A stretch of 64,000 bases of DNA from Luteibacter flocculans (GCF_023612255.1 NZ_CP063231.1:2090001-2154000); one strand, 5' to 3'; numbered from the stretch's first letter, positions 23,893-35,241 are shown. Numbers and translations are program-made. Notes: generated by a model from the sequence alone, not told the origin.

Positions 23893-25416
23893 ATGCGTTC
23901 GATATTCACGACCAGCCTGACCGCACTGCTCTGCCTGGCCGCTGCCGCCCCGCCCGCCTTCGCTGCCGATAAGCCGCTTTCGCAGGAAGACACGGAGTGG
24001 CTCGATCGCGTGACCTTCGGCCTCGATACCGCCACCGTGGCCAGCTACCGCGATCTTGGCCGACGCCGCTTTCTCGAAGCGCAGTTGCATCCGAAGACCG
24101 ATGCCCTGCCCCAACCGATCGCCGCACAGATCGCCGGTTTCGATGTCATGAAGACGCCGCCGGAAACTTTGCTGGCCACTGTGCGAGACCAGTATCGCGA
24201 CATCAACGCCATGCCCGATGGCGATGCGAAGCAAGAGGCGCGAAAAGCACTGCAGAAACAGGGCAACGATTACGCGCAGCAGGCGCAGGCAGCCGAGCTG
24301 CTGCGTGCCATCTACGACGAAAACCAACTGCGCGAACAATTGGTGTGGTTCTGGCTGAACCATTTCAGCGTGTTCAAGGACAAGGGTCGCGTGCGCTGGC
24401 TCGTCGCGGACTATGCGCAGAACACGATACGGCCGCACGCATTGGGCAAGTTCCGCGACCTTGTCATGGCAACGCTGAAAAGCCCCGCCATGCTGGAATA
24501 CCTCGACAACGCGCAAAACGCACGCGACAAGATCAATGAGAACTACGCCCGCGAGCTCATGGAACTGCACACGCTCGGCGTAAACAGCGGTTACACGCAG
24601 ACCGACGTGCAGAGCCTCGCTCACATCCTCACGGGCGTCGGTGTGAACTTCGATGGACAGCCGCGCAAGTTACGCCCGGATCTCAGGCCTTACTACGTGC
24701 AGGAGGGCGTCTTCGAGTTCAATCCGAATCGCCACGACTTCGGCGATCAGGTACTCCTCGGCAAGACCATCAAGGGCGGTGGCTTCGACGAAGTCGAAAA
24801 GGCCGTCGATCTGATCGTCAGCCAGCCGGCGTGTGCCACGTTCATTTCGACCAAGCTGGCAAAGTACTTCGTGTCGGATAACCCCCCGCCGTCTCTGATC
24901 GCTGCCATGGCGAAGACCTTCCGCCGCAGCGATGGCGACATTGCCAAGGTGATGGAGACGATGCTCACGTCTAAGGAATTCACCGCGTCGCTTGGCAAGC
25001 GCTACAAGGACCCCACTCAGTTCCTCGTGTCGACCATGCGGCTTGCCTACGATGGCAAGCCCGTGGAAAACCCGCGTCCGCTGGTGAACTGGATCAACCA
25101 GCTCGGCCAGGCGCCGTTCGGCCGAATAACGCCCGACGGCTGGCCAGTGACCGATTCGGAATGGTCGAGCTCCGGCCAGGTGGCGAAACGTTTCGAGATC
25201 GCGCGCTCGATCGGCAGCGGTGCCAATCATCTGTTCGACTTGGACGATACCGGTAAGCGTAGCGTAGGTGGTTTCCCGCAGCTCACCACGCCGACCTACT
25301 ACGCCACGATCGAGCCTACGCTCGGCGCCAAGACGCGTGCCGCGCTGTCGCAGGCCACGTCGCAGCAGGAGTGGAATACGTTCCTGCTCGCCTCACCCGA
25401 ATTCAACTACCGCTGA
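23893..25416 (+). CDS. DUF1800-family protein
   Basis: 507 aa from ATG 23893 (GGAG upstream). Signal peptide TSLTALLCLAAAAPPAFA. Family signatures are LVWFWLNHFSVFKDKGRVRW, NYARELMELHTLGV, GYTQTDVQSLAHILTG and the C-terminal SPEFNYR. DUF1800 proteins are nearly always encoded before a DUF1501 protein, as here (9-bp gap). They are exported and of unknown function. Confidence 0.92.
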   Translation: MRSIFTTSLTALLCLAAAAPPAFAADKPLSQEDTEWLDRVTFGLDTATVASYRDLGRRRFLEAQLHPKTDALPQPIAAQIAGFDVMKTPPETLLATVRDQYRDINAMPDGDAKQEARKALQKQGNDYAQQAQAAELLRAIYDENQLREQLVWFWLNHFSVFKDKGRVRWLVADYAQNTIRPHALGKFRDLVMATLKSPAMLEYLDNAQNARDKINENYARELMELHTLGVNSGYTQTDVQSLAHILTGVGVNFDGQPRKLRPDLRPYYVQEGVFEFNPNRHDFGDQVLLGKTIKGGGFDEVEKAVDLIVSQPACATFISTKLAKYFVSDNPPPSLIAAMAKTFRRSDGDIAKVMETMLTSKEFTASLGKRYKDPTQFLVSTMRLAYDGKPVENPRPLVNWINQLGQAPFGRITPDGWPVTDSEWSSSGQVAKRFEIARSIGSGANHLFDLDDTGKRSVGGFPQLTTPTYYATIEPTLGAKTRAALSQATSQQEWNTFLLASPEFNYR

Positions 25417-25425
25417 GGTTCCGCC

Positions 25426-26616
25426 ATGGACCGTCGCCAATTCCTCTTCACGCTCGCCGCGACCGTACCCGCCCTGACGCTGGGCGGCAAAGTGTTCGCC
25501 GCGCCCGCCAGCTCGCCGCGTTTCCTGCTCGTGTTTCTTCGTGGCGGCTACGATGCCAATAACCTGCTTGTGCCGTACGCGAGCGACTTCTACTACGAGT
25601 CGCGCCCGAGCATTGCGCTAGCGAAGCCCACGGACGGCGATCCGAAGTCAGTGCGCGCGCTGGACGCACACTGGGGGCTCACGCCGGCTGTCGCGCAGAC
25701 CATGGGTCCGCTGTGGGACAAGAAGCAGCTTGCGTTTATTCCGTTCGCTGGGACCGACGATCTCTCGCGCAGCCATTTCGAAACGCAAGACAACATCGAG
25801 GCGGGCGAACCCAGTGACTCGCGCCAGTACGGCTCGGGATTCATGGGCCGTCTGAGCGGCGTGCTGCGTGGCGTGCCACCGATCGCCTTCACCGATGCCC
25901 TGCCCCTGTCCTTCCGCGGCACGGGCGATGTGCCAAACATCTCGTTGAAGGGCGACGGCAAGGCCGTGTTCGACGATCGCCAGTCGAAGATCCTCGCCAG
26001 CATGTACGAGGGCACGCCGCTGCAAGCGGCCGCCACCGAAGGCCTGCAATTGCGCCAGCAGGTCGCTCAGGATCTGCAGACGGAAATGGTCGCCGCCAGC
26101 CGCGGCGCAGTGAATGCGCGTGGCTTCGCCCAGCAGGGCCAGCGTATGGCTACCCTGATGAAAGACCGTTTCCGCCTCGGCTTTGTCGACGTGGGTGGTT
26201 GGGACACGCACGTGAACCAGGGCGGCGCGGACGGTCAGCTCGCCAACAACCTGGACAACCTTTCGCAAGGCCTCAGCGCCTTTGCCGATGAGCTGGGTCC
26301 AACGGAATGGAACAACACCGTCGTTGTCGTGGTTTCCGAGTTCGGCCGCACCTTCCGAGAGAACGGCAACAAGGGCACGGACCACGGTCATGGCACCACG
26401 TACTGGGTGCTGGGTGGCAAGGTACGTGGCGGGCGCGTCGTTGGCGAGCAAGTCGCCATCAATGCAGGAAGTCTGCTGCAGAATCGGGACTATCCGGTAC
26501 TCAATAACTATCGCGACGTGCTTGGCGGGCTGATGAAGCGCATGTACGGGCTATCGGATGCGGATCTCGGCACGGTGTTCCCCCGTGCCAAGCCGCGCGA
26601 TTTGCAGCTCGTGTGA
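25426..26616 (+). CDS. DUF1501-family exported protein
   Basis: 396 aa. N-terminus MDRRQFLFTLAATVPALTL has a twin-arginine-like signal. Family motifs are FLRGGYDANNLLVPY, FVDVGGWDTHVNQGG and VVVSEFGRTFRENGNKGTDH, which resemble sulfatase/alkaline-phosphatase-fold metal sites. It forms an operon with the DUF1800 gene. The pair's function is unknown; a periplasmic hydrolase or polymer-related role is often assumed. Confidence 0.92.
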   Translation: MDRRQFLFTLAATVPALTLGGKVFAAPASSPRFLLVFLRGGYDANNLLVPYASDFYYESRPSIALAKPTDGDPKSVRALDAHWGLTPAVAQTMGPLWDKKQLAFIPFAGTDDLSRSHFETQDNIEAGEPSDSRQYGSGFMGRLSGVLRGVPPIAFTDALPLSFRGTGDVPNISLKGDGKAVFDDRQSKILASMYEGTPLQAAATEGLQLRQQVAQDLQTEMVAASRGAVNARGFAQQGQRMATLMKDRFRLGFVDVGGWDTHVNQGGADGQLANNLDNLSQGLSAFADELGPTEWNNTVVVVVSEFGRTFRENGNKGTDHGHGTTYWVLGGKVRGGRVVGEQVAINAGSLLQNRDYPVLNNYRDVLGGLMKRMYGLSDADLGTVFPRAKPRDLQLV

Positions 26617-26641
26617 AGGTGCCGGCGTGAAGCCGGCACCT
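26617..26641. terminator. bidirectional terminator hairpin
   Basis: Perfect 10-bp stem AGGTGCCGGC/GCCGGCACCT with a GTGAA loop, lying between two convergent stop codons (DUF1501 at 26616, TonB receptor at 26653). There is no T-run, so termination strength is uncertain. Confidence 0.65.
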
Positions 26642-26652
26642 CCCCGCTTGCC

Positions 26653-29600
26653 TCAGAAGTCGTAGCTGACCGAAAGCCGCGCATAACGCGGTTGCTGCCG
26701 GATCGTCGCTGTGCGGTACAGCGGATTGATCAACTGCGGGCTCAGTTCGCTGTAGGGCGACAGTTGGAGTGGACGCTGCTCGTTCAGCAGGTTGAAGATG
26801 TTCGCGCTGAAGCTGAGCTTGTGGTCCGCGAAGGCGGGGCTGTACGTCGCACCGATGTCCAATTGGCGCGTCCATGGCAGGTGGCCCTGCTTGCCTGGAC
26901 GCGACGGCTCGCCGTTGCAGAAGTGATAGAGGCTGCCGTACGACAACGGGTCCGTGCCATCGGCACCATAGAAACCGAGGCAATGCCGCGGGCTTCCCGA
27001 GATGACGGCCAGGTTGGCCGAGACCAGCCACTGCGGATCGATCTGGTAGTAGCCGTACAGTTTGATCTGGTGCGTGTGGTCGTTGTTTTGCGGGCCGTTG
27101 GCGAACTGCATGATCGATGCGCCATCCCAGTCGTAGCTGGTGGACGCGTTGGCCTGGCTGACGTCGGAACGGAGCTGGCCCTCGGTGTTGCCATAGCTGC
27201 GCGAGAACACGTAGTCGAACTTGGCGTACCAACGCCCGTTGAAGGGGTGCTCGAGCAGCGTTTCGAGGCTGTAATACTGGCGCTTGAGCTTGGGGAAGCC
27301 GAGTTCGGCGTTGCTCATCGGCACTTCGACGTAATTGCCACTCGCGTCTACCAGCGTGAAGGTGTTCGCCCGACCCGAATTGATCAGGAAGCAACTGTTG
27401 CTGGTGGAGGCGTCGTAACCCAGCTGCGCCGACTTGGCCAGCACGGCATCGCGGTCGCAATAGTCATCGATGGCGTTGCGCAGGTTGCGGTACATCAGCT
27501 TCGCGCCATAGACCCACGCGGGGCCGGCGGTCTTGGTAAAGCCGAGGATGTACTCGTCCTGCTTTTCCGCCGTCAGCCCTTTGGCCGTGGTTACCTTCGG
27601 GTCGGGTTGCTGCCCGTAGAGGTTCAGGCCGGACACGGGCCCAGACATGGCGGTCAGGCCCGTGGGCGTGCCGTCCGCGGCAATACCGCCATAGGTGTAG
27701 TACTGCACGGTGTTGGTCGTGGCGGCCGCGGAATTGAGCGCGGGGTTGAGCGGCAAGCCGAGGTAATAGCGGCCGGCATTGCCGTAGACCTTGAAGCTGG
27801 CGTCGCCCATCACGTCCCAACTGAAGCCCAGTCGCGGCGCCCACTGCGGCTTCGTCTGGGTGATATAGGCCTGGCTGGCGGAGTCGTAGTTGGTGAATTG
27901 GTCGTTGCGCAGCCCCAGCTGCAGCAGCAGCCGGTCGTTGACCTGCCACTTGTCCTCGACGTACTGCGCGCGCTGCGTCGAGCGCACCGTCGCCACTTGG
28001 CTATAGGTGTTCTTCTGGACGAAATAGCCGTCCGCGCCGTTGGGAAAATCCTCCGTCGCGCCGACGCCCAGATCGGAGTTGATCGGCACATTGGGCAGCG
28101 ACTGGCTGTACGACCACGTATAGCCCGGGCCCGAGGATTCGCTGCCCTGGTTGGCCGCCTTGGCCGTCAGGTTGTCGATACCCACGCTGATGGTGTGCTC
28201 CCCGATCGCATACGCCAGGTCCAAGCGCGTGTTGGTGGTGAAGTTGCCACGCTTGGGGTCGCTCAGGCCATCGGTCGTCTGCGCGTTACCGATCGGAACG
28301 CCGCCGTTGAACGCGGGGTTCTGGTTCACCTCACCGTCGACGTAGGTCAGGCTACCGTCGTAATTGGCCGGTGCCTGATAGGCCTGCGTATGCATCTTGC
28401 CGTACTCGGCCGTGAGCGTCAGCGCGTCGGTGATATAGCTGGTGAACTTGCCGCTCCACAGGTCGCCGCCGTTTTTCTGCCGGTCCGCATCGTTGACGAA
28501 CGCACCACGACGCTTAGCCACGTAGTCGTAGTCGTAGTAGCTGCCCTGCGTCTCCGTCTTGTCCGAGGCGCCAGTCAGTTCCAGGATGTTGCTGTCGGTG
28601 ATGTTCCAGTCGAGTTTGGTGTACCAGCGCGGCATGGTGCTACGCGACTTCTCGAACGAATTGCTGGCTTCTTCGTTGGCCACCGTCTGAGTATCGCGAC
28701 GTTCCACCTCGGCGGCGGCGAACACGTACAGCTTGTCCTTGATCAGCGGACCCCCGGCATAGATGGACGCCGTGCTGTCGACGTCGCGGTTGGCGCGGTT
28801 GTACGCATACAGGTTGCCGGCCTTGGCCGACTGCGGCACGCCGCTGGCGTAGTAGTCGTTGGCGCCTTTGGCGCGCGCGAACTGTGGCTCCCAAAGGAAC
28901 TGCACGCCGTAATGCCAGGTGTCGGTACCACGCTTGCCCACCGCGTTGATGACGCCGCCGTCAGAGCGCCCGTACTGCGCGCTGTAACCGCCGGTGTATA
29001 CCTCTTCCTGATCGATCGCGCCGTACGGCAGCGTGATACCGCCGAGCGCCTGAAGCGGATCGGTCGTGTTGAAGCCGTTGATGTAATAGGCATTCGCATT
29101 GGCTGACGATCCGCCGAAGCTCACCAGCGACTTGCCGGTGTCACTGGTAAAACCGCCACTGTTCGGCACCACGCCCGGCGCTAGCTGGGCGATTTGCTCG
29201 GCCGTGCGCCCCAAGGGCAACTTCGCCAGCTGCTGCGCATCGATCACGGTACGGGAATCGACGCTGGCGACATCGATCGGCGGCGTGGCATTGGCCGATA
29301 CCTGTACGCCATCCAGGGCCGTGGCCTGCGCCGTGGCCGCGGTGAACGACACCTCGCTGGCGTTGCCGACCCGCACGGCCACGTCGTGGCGGCTGTCGAG
29401 CACCTTGCCGTCGCGTAGCAACGTGACAGTGTAGGTACCGATCGGCAGCGCCGGCGACTTGTAATGCCCGTTCGCGTCGACTGGTAGATCGCGGCTCACA
29501 CCGCTCTGGTTTTCCACGCGCACCGTCGTCCCGGCCGCGACCGGCACCTCACCGAAGAGGCTGCCCGTGGTCGATTGAGCGAAGCTCATAGGGGCACAAG

Positions 29601-29688
29601 CGGCGCCGACAGCAAGACACAGCGCCTGTAACGGGAGATGACGAAAAGAACGCGGAAGCGACATGGAAAGGCCCGGTGGCGGCACCAT
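26653..29688 (-). CDS. Oar-like TonB-dependent receptor
   Basis: About 1011 aa from ATG 29688; a GTG two codons upstream (GGGAGGT ribosome binding site) and an ATG at 29664 are alternatives. Signal peptide LQALCLAVGAACAPMSFAQ. Then a carboxypeptidase-regulatory-like beta domain (LPIGTYTVTLLRDGKVLDSR), a plug (QLAKLPLGRTAEQIAQLAPG, GGYSAQYGRSDGGVINAVGK) and a long barrel ending RYARLSVSYDF with the C-terminal aromatic residue. It imports an unknown large substrate, perhaps a carbohydrate, given the LacI-type palindrome upstream. Confidence 0.92.
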   Translation of the reverse strand: MVPPPGLSMSLPRSFRHLPLQALCLAVGAACAPMSFAQSTTGSLFGEVPVAAGTTVRVENQSGVSRDLPVDANGHYKSPALPIGTYTVTLLRDGKVLDSRHDVAVRVGNASEVSFTAATAQATALDGVQVSANATPPIDVASVDSRTVIDAQQLAKLPLGRTAEQIAQLAPGVVPNSGGFTSDTGKSLVSFGGSSANANAYYINGFNTTDPLQALGGITLPYGAIDQEEVYTGGYSAQYGRSDGGVINAVGKRGTDTWHYGVQFLWEPQFARAKGANDYYASGVPQSAKAGNLYAYNRANRDVDSTASIYAGGPLIKDKLYVFAAAEVERRDTQTVANEEASNSFEKSRSTMPRWYTKLDWNITDSNILELTGASDKTETQGSYYDYDYVAKRRGAFVNDADRQKNGGDLWSGKFTSYITDALTLTAEYGKMHTQAYQAPANYDGSLTYVDGEVNQNPAFNGGVPIGNAQTTDGLSDPKRGNFTTNTRLDLAYAIGEHTISVGIDNLTAKAANQGSESSGPGYTWSYSQSLPNVPINSDLGVGATEDFPNGADGYFVQKNTYSQVATVRSTQRAQYVEDKWQVNDRLLLQLGLRNDQFTNYDSASQAYITQTKPQWAPRLGFSWDVMGDASFKVYGNAGRYYLGLPLNPALNSAAATTNTVQYYTYGGIAADGTPTGLTAMSGPVSGLNLYGQQPDPKVTTAKGLTAEKQDEYILGFTKTAGPAWVYGAKLMYRNLRNAIDDYCDRDAVLAKSAQLGYDASTSNSCFLINSGRANTFTLVDASGNYVEVPMSNAELGFPKLKRQYYSLETLLEHPFNGRWYAKFDYVFSRSYGNTEGQLRSDVSQANASTSYDWDGASIMQFANGPQNNDHTHQIKLYGYYQIDPQWLVSANLAVISGSPRHCLGFYGADGTDPLSYGSLYHFCNGEPSRPGKQGHLPWTRQLDIGATYSPAFADHKLSFSANIFNLLNEQRPLQLSPYSELSPQLINPLYRTATIRQQPRYARLSVSYDF

Positions 29689-29776
29689 CGTGTGCACGGG
29701 TACCTCCCGTGGACGAGATGCGGAATGGATAGGAATATCCGTCCCCGAAGGCGGACGCCTCACCTTCTAGCACCAC

Positions 29777-29788
29777 GTAAACGTTTAC
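29777..29788. promoter_or_regulatory. LacI-type palindrome upstream of TonB receptor
   Basis: GTAAACGTTTAC is a perfect 12-bp palindrome with central CG, the form of LacI/GalR-family operators, 89 bp before the receptor start. Further AT-rich sequence with GGTTACATAA and TTACGTAA follows at 29793-29814. No lacI-like gene is in the window. Confidence 0.6.
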
Positions 29789-29874
29789 ACAACGGTTACA
29801 TAAGCATTACGTAAAAGTCGCAAGTTATTGCGACGCTTATCTTTTTTTGGTGGCTTCGCCGATCGCCATTTAGC

Positions 29875-30828
29875 TCAATGCGAGGACACGTAGTCGGATG
29901 CGGCAAGTGCCGGCGGAACCGCAAACTGTTCTTTCATGCGCTTGAGTTCCGCCATGGGCGGACGGCCGAAGAGGCGCTTGAACTCGCGATTGAACTGCGA
30001 GGCGCTGGCGTATCCCACCGCATAGGCAGCGGCTTCCGCCGTCATGCCCTCGCGTACCATCAGTAAGCGGGCTTGGTGAAGACGCGTGGACTTCACGTAT
30101 TGCATGGGCGACGTCTGGGTGATCGCCTTGAAGTGCGTATGAAACGTGGGAACGCTCATGTTGGCGTCCTTCGCCAACGCCGCGAGATTGATGGGTTCGG
30201 CGTAGCTGGCGTGTATCCGCTGCAGAGCTTTTCCTATCTTGCCGAAAGGGCCTTGCATCGCCAGGGCCGAACGGATCGCCCTGCCCTGCGGCCCGGTCAG
30301 TACGCGGAAATAGAGTTCGCGTACGAGGTTCGGTCCGAGGATGGGCGCTTCCAAGGGGCTTTGCATGGCCTCCAGTAAACGGAGCACCGACGCTATCAAC
30401 GAGGCATCCATCGGACTGGACACCATACTGGCCGGCTCGTCTCGATTCACCGGCGAGTGCAGGCGATCGATCTGGATGGCCAGCTCGGCGGCCATCTGAA
30501 AGTCCAGGTGCATGTAGATCGCCAGCAGAGGGCGATCCGGTGAGCCATCCGATGTCATGGTGAAAGGGACAGGTACCGCTACGGCCAGGTAGTGCTGCTC
30601 GTCGTACACATAGATCTGCTTACCGAAATAGCCGCGCTTGCACCCTTGGCACACGATCACGATGCCTGGGTCGTACAGAACCGGTGTATGAGATAGCACC
30701 CGGTCGGAGCGCAGGATGCGTACACCGGGCAACGCCGTGAGGTTGTAACCCTCCTGTGGCGCCAGCGCGCGAATGAGCGCGACCATGCGGCGTTGTTCCT
30801 CCATCGTAGACTTCTCGTCGGACAGCAT
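29875..30828 (-). CDS. AraC-family regulator (AraC_N type)
   Basis: About 317 aa from ATG 30828. N-terminal AraC_N-type sensor (YDPGIVIVCQGCKRGYFG, YLAVAVPVPFTMTSDG, PLLAIYMHLDF). The C-terminal DNA-binding domain has INLAALAKDANMSVPTFHTH and MTAEAAAYAVGYASASQFNR, then RLFGRPPMAE. Divergent from the SDR at 30935, its likely target. Confidence 0.88.
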   Translation of the reverse strand: MLSDEKSTMEEQRRMVALIRALAPQEGYNLTALPGVRILRSDRVLSHTPVLYDPGIVIVCQGCKRGYFGKQIYVYDEQHYLAVAVPVPFTMTSDGSPDRPLLAIYMHLDFQMAAELAIQIDRLHSPVNRDEPASMVSSPMDASLIASVLRLLEAMQSPLEAPILGPNLVRELYFRVLTGPQGRAIRSALAMQGPFGKIGKALQRIHASYAEPINLAALAKDANMSVPTFHTHFKAITQTSPMQYVKSTRLHQARLLMVREGMTAEAAAYAVGYASASQFNREFKRLFGRPPMAELKRMKEQFAVPPALAASDYVSSH

Positions 30829-30934
30829 TACAAGGCGCTCATAAGAATAGGCAATAAAGGCGATTGATTCGGCATAAAAGTGGCGGCGTAACGACAGTAT
30901 TGTGCATGCATCGTCGTTAGTTGGGAGTGACCCC

Positions 30935-31768
30935 ATGGTAGCCAGCAAGACCTTGTTTATTACCGGCGTCAGCAGCGGTTTCGGCCGAGCCTTGGCCGAA
31001 GAAGCACTCCATGCCGGTTATCGCGTCGTCGGCACAGTGAGAAACGCGCAGGCCCGGGTTGAATTCGAACGGCTCTCTCCCGGGCGCGCCCTGGGCCGCA
31101 TTCTCGATGTGACGCACTTCGACGCGATCGACGCGATCGTGAGCGATGTCGAAACCGACGTCGGCCCTATCGACGTGCTGATCAACAACGCCGGATATGG
31201 TCATGAGGGCGTCATGGAGGAATCGCCCCTCGCGGACATGCGCCGCCAGTTCGACGTGAACGTATTTGGCGCCGTGGCGATGATGAAGGCTGTGGTGCCT
31301 TACATGCGTGCTCGTCGCAGAGGACACATCGTCAACATCACTTCCATGGGCGGTTACATCACCCTGCCCGGCATTTCGTATTACTGCGGCAGCAAGTTCG
31401 CGTTGGAAGGTATTTCCGAGGTGGCCGGCAAGGAATTGAAGGCGCTCGGTATTGCCGTCACCGCGGTGGCGCCCGGTTCATTCCGCACGGATTGGGCGGG
31501 ACGCTCGATGGTCAGGACACCGCGTTCCATCCCGGACTACGACGCGTTGTTCGACCCGATCCGAGAAGCCCGCATCGAAAAGAGCGGCAAGCAACTCGGC
31601 GATCCCGCGAAGGCGGCGCAGGCGATATTGAAGGTGATCGACAGTGACTCGCCACCGGCGCATCTGCTGCTGGGAAGCGATGCACTTGCCCTGGTCAGGC
31701 AGAAGCTGGCCGATCTCACCGCCGAGATCGACCAGTGGGAGGCGCTGACGCGTTCGACGGATGGTTGA
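30935..31768 (+). CDS. short-chain dehydrogenase/reductase
   Basis: 277 aa from ATG 30935 with TTGGGAGTGACCCC upstream. Nucleotide-binding GVSSGFG, NNAGYGHEG, catalytic Ser in ITSMGGYITLP and Tyr-Lys in YYCGSKFALEG. The length and C-terminal extension fit SDRs that act on small alcohols or aldehydes. The substrate is unknown. Probably under control of the divergent AraC regulator. Confidence 0.9.
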   Translation: MVASKTLFITGVSSGFGRALAEEALHAGYRVVGTVRNAQARVEFERLSPGRALGRILDVTHFDAIDAIVSDVETDVGPIDVLINNAGYGHEGVMEESPLADMRRQFDVNVFGAVAMMKAVVPYMRARRRGHIVNITSMGGYITLPGISYYCGSKFALEGISEVAGKELKALGIAVTAVAPGSFRTDWAGRSMVRTPRSIPDYDALFDPIREARIEKSGKQLGDPAKAAQAILKVIDSDSPPAHLLLGSDALALVRQKLADLTAEIDQWEALTRSTDG

Positions 31769-31967
31769 GTGGGTGCCATGGCACTGAAGCCTAGGAGTTA
31801 TGAGAGCCCGATCCGGCGTCTAGGCAGCGCCGCGGGCTCGCCGTATCCTGCGTGCAAAGGATGGCCCCGGTGCTGATACGGGTTAATCTCTTGCGTGCGT
31901 CCCGCAACGGATGCGCGCTTGCTCCAGGGCCGGAGTGGTCGTTGTCATGCTCCCTATATGAGGCCCG

Positions 31968-33436
<1,469 letters not shown>

Positions 33437-33440
<4 letters not shown>

Positions 33441-33952
33441 GCGCCTTCCCGCAGGCTGCCCTGGTCGAGCATCGCATCCAACTGCGCGAACTGCTCGGGC
33501 AGGCCTTCCGCCGAACCCTTGAGCGCCTCGTCGCGAGCCGCCTGCGTGGGATAGAGCTCGTGGAGAGTGACGAGCGTCTTGTCGCCGTGCGCCTCGAACG
33601 TCACCGTGGTCAGGGCGCCCTCCTCGCTTTCCTCATTCGTCCACACGATGCGCTCGAGCGGCGTCACTTCCTTGTACGTGCCGAAGAATGCCATGGGCTG
33701 GTCGAATGCCGGGTGGCGGAACACGAGCTTGTACGTACCACCCGTGCGAATGTCCATGCGGCATTCTTCCAGTGACATGCCGGCCGACTTCGGCACCCAC
33801 CACTGTTTGAAGAGGTCCGGCGTGCTCCACGCTTCGAACACGATATGTACCGGTGCGTCGAAGGTTCGCCTGACGACGAGTTCCCGGTCCGACCTGGCTT
33901 CCACTACCGTGCGGTTCGCGGTGGTGGCGTTACTTTCGTTTGTGGCGGCCAT
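33437..33952 (-). CDS. SRPBCC/AHSA1-family protein
   Basis: 171 aa. START-like/AHSA1 fold: VVRRTFDAPVHIVFEAWSTP, FKQWWVPKSAGMSLEECRMD, GGTYKLVFRHP, and GKTLVTLHELYPTQ-like ending. Such proteins bind hydrophobic ligands or act as stress co-chaperones. It is co-transcribed with the ArsR gene, which overlaps its start by 23 bp, a very common pairing. Confidence 0.9.
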
Positions 33953-34292
33953 TTGCGTTCTCCTCGCGTTTCATGTGCTGGACGAGCGCGTCCAGTGCGT
34001 CGAAGCGTGCGTTCCAAAGGCGGCGCTGCTGCTCGATCCAGGCAGCCTCCTCTTCCAGGCGGCGCGGACCTAGCCTGCAGGTGCGCACCCGCCCGACCTT
34101 CTCCGTGCTCACCAGGCCGGCCTGCTCCAGCACGCTCACGTGTTTCTTCATGCCCGTGAGTGTCATCTGAAACTTTTGCGCCAGGTCGCTGATCGAGGCG
34201 TCTGAGGCCCCGAGTTGCGCGAGCACGCCACGCCGCGTGATATCCGAAAGCGCGGCAAACGTTGCGTCGAGGGAAGCTTCATAGTGAACCAT
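33930..34292 (-). CDS. ArsR-family transcriptional regulator
   Basis: 120 aa from ATG 34292 (M-V-H-Y). Winged helix-turn-helix: FAALSDITRRGVLAQLGASD, ISDLAQKFQMTLTGMKKHVS, VLEQAGLVSTEKVGRVRTC. It lacks the ArsR metal-binding CxC motif, so it probably does not sense metal. It is the first gene of the pair with the SRPBCC gene and is likely autoregulatory. Confidence 0.9.
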   Translation of the reverse strand: MVHYEASLDATFAALSDITRRGVLAQLGASDASISDLAQKFQMTLTGMKKHVSVLEQAGLVSTEKVGRVRTCRLGPRRLEEEAAWIEQQRRLWNARFDALDALVQHMKREENANGRHKRK

Positions 34293-34563
34293 GTGGTTCA
34301 GTGTATGCCTGTCCTGGCGCGGAGTGCAAGCGGTGCCCGGGGGCGGCACGTTGATCGGGTACTGAGTCCAAAACGCTCGGTGCTACGTATAGGACGGTAA
34401 GCAAGTCGCACACTGACCGGGGCCTGCCGCTTAGGCCTTCATCCTGGAGAACCACCGTGAAGACGTTCCTACCGACGGCAGCGGCCACTGCGAAGGTTCC
34501 CTTTGCGGCCGCTCCCGCGCGTACCAGCGACGGCGCGGCGCCTGATGTCGGGTATCGCGTCTG

Positions 34564-35148
34564 ATGCGCATGCGGAGCATGCGAGTGCCGACGAACGCTT
34601 CGCTTCGCCGCAGCTTGGGCTTCTGGGCCAATCTTCTTGGCTATCAGGGGGTGTGGTTCCTGCTCGTCAGTGGCGCCGCACGCTCCAGCTTGGTCGTGCC
34701 GATCGCCGCTGCGGTCGCGTTTGTGGTGGTTCAACTGATCATGACGGCAGAGCCACGCAGCGAAGGCCGCCTTGTGGTGGCCGCGTTGCTGTTGGGGTCG
34801 ATCACGGATGGCGTAGCGGCGGCGTTGGATTGGCTGCGCTATGCGTCCCCTGCTCCCGCACTACCGCCGCAGGGTGCGCCGTTATGGATATTGATGCTCT
34901 GGGCCAGCTTCGCGACAACGATCAATCGCTCGCTTACGGTCGTCCGTGGGCGCCCTTGGCTTGCTGCTGTGTTGGGCGGTCTCGGTGCGCCGTTGGCCTA
35001 TTCGGCCGCTGCCAGTGGCTGGCATGCGGTCGAATGGACCTCCCCCTGGGCATGGGTATGGATAGGTGCCTGCTGGGCCTTTGCACTGCCGATACTCGTG
35101 TGGGTTAACGCATCCTCGACTCAAGGCCAGATTCCGCGATCTGAATGA
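34564..35148 (+). CDS. DUF2878-like membrane protein
   Basis: 194 aa with about six hydrophobic segments; the FWANLLGYQGVWFLLV start and repeated Trp-rich segments resemble DUF2878 proteins. Function unknown. A 35-codon frame from GTG 34457 with GGAG upstream ends on the base pair of this ATG and might be a leader or part of the same gene. Confidence 0.65.
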   Translation: MRMRSMRVPTNASLRRSLGFWANLLGYQGVWFLLVSGAARSSLVVPIAAAVAFVVVQLIMTAEPRSEGRLVVAALLLGSITDGVAAALDWLRYASPAPALPPQGAPLWILMLWASFATTINRSLTVVRGRPWLAAVLGGLGAPLAYSAAASGWHAVEWTSPWAWVWIGACWAFALPILVWVNASSTQGQIPRSE

Positions 35149-35241
35149 GCAACTTGCGCTGCGGATGAAAAACACCGTCACACATGAACGATCTTTCGCA
35201 CGCTATGTTTTGTAGATCACCACGGCGCGGGAAATGGGGAC

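Noticed and set aside
26692-29106. Open frame of 804 codons on the plus strand opposite the TonB receptor
   Set aside because: Antisense shadow typical of high-GC DNA; the minus-strand frame has all receptor motifs, signal peptide and operator.
34457-34564. 35-codon frame with GGAG-aaccacc before GTG, ending on the DUF2878-like start
   Set aside because: Plausible leader, but low-complexity Ala/Pro composition and no support beyond the ribosome binding site; mentioned only in the neighbour entry.
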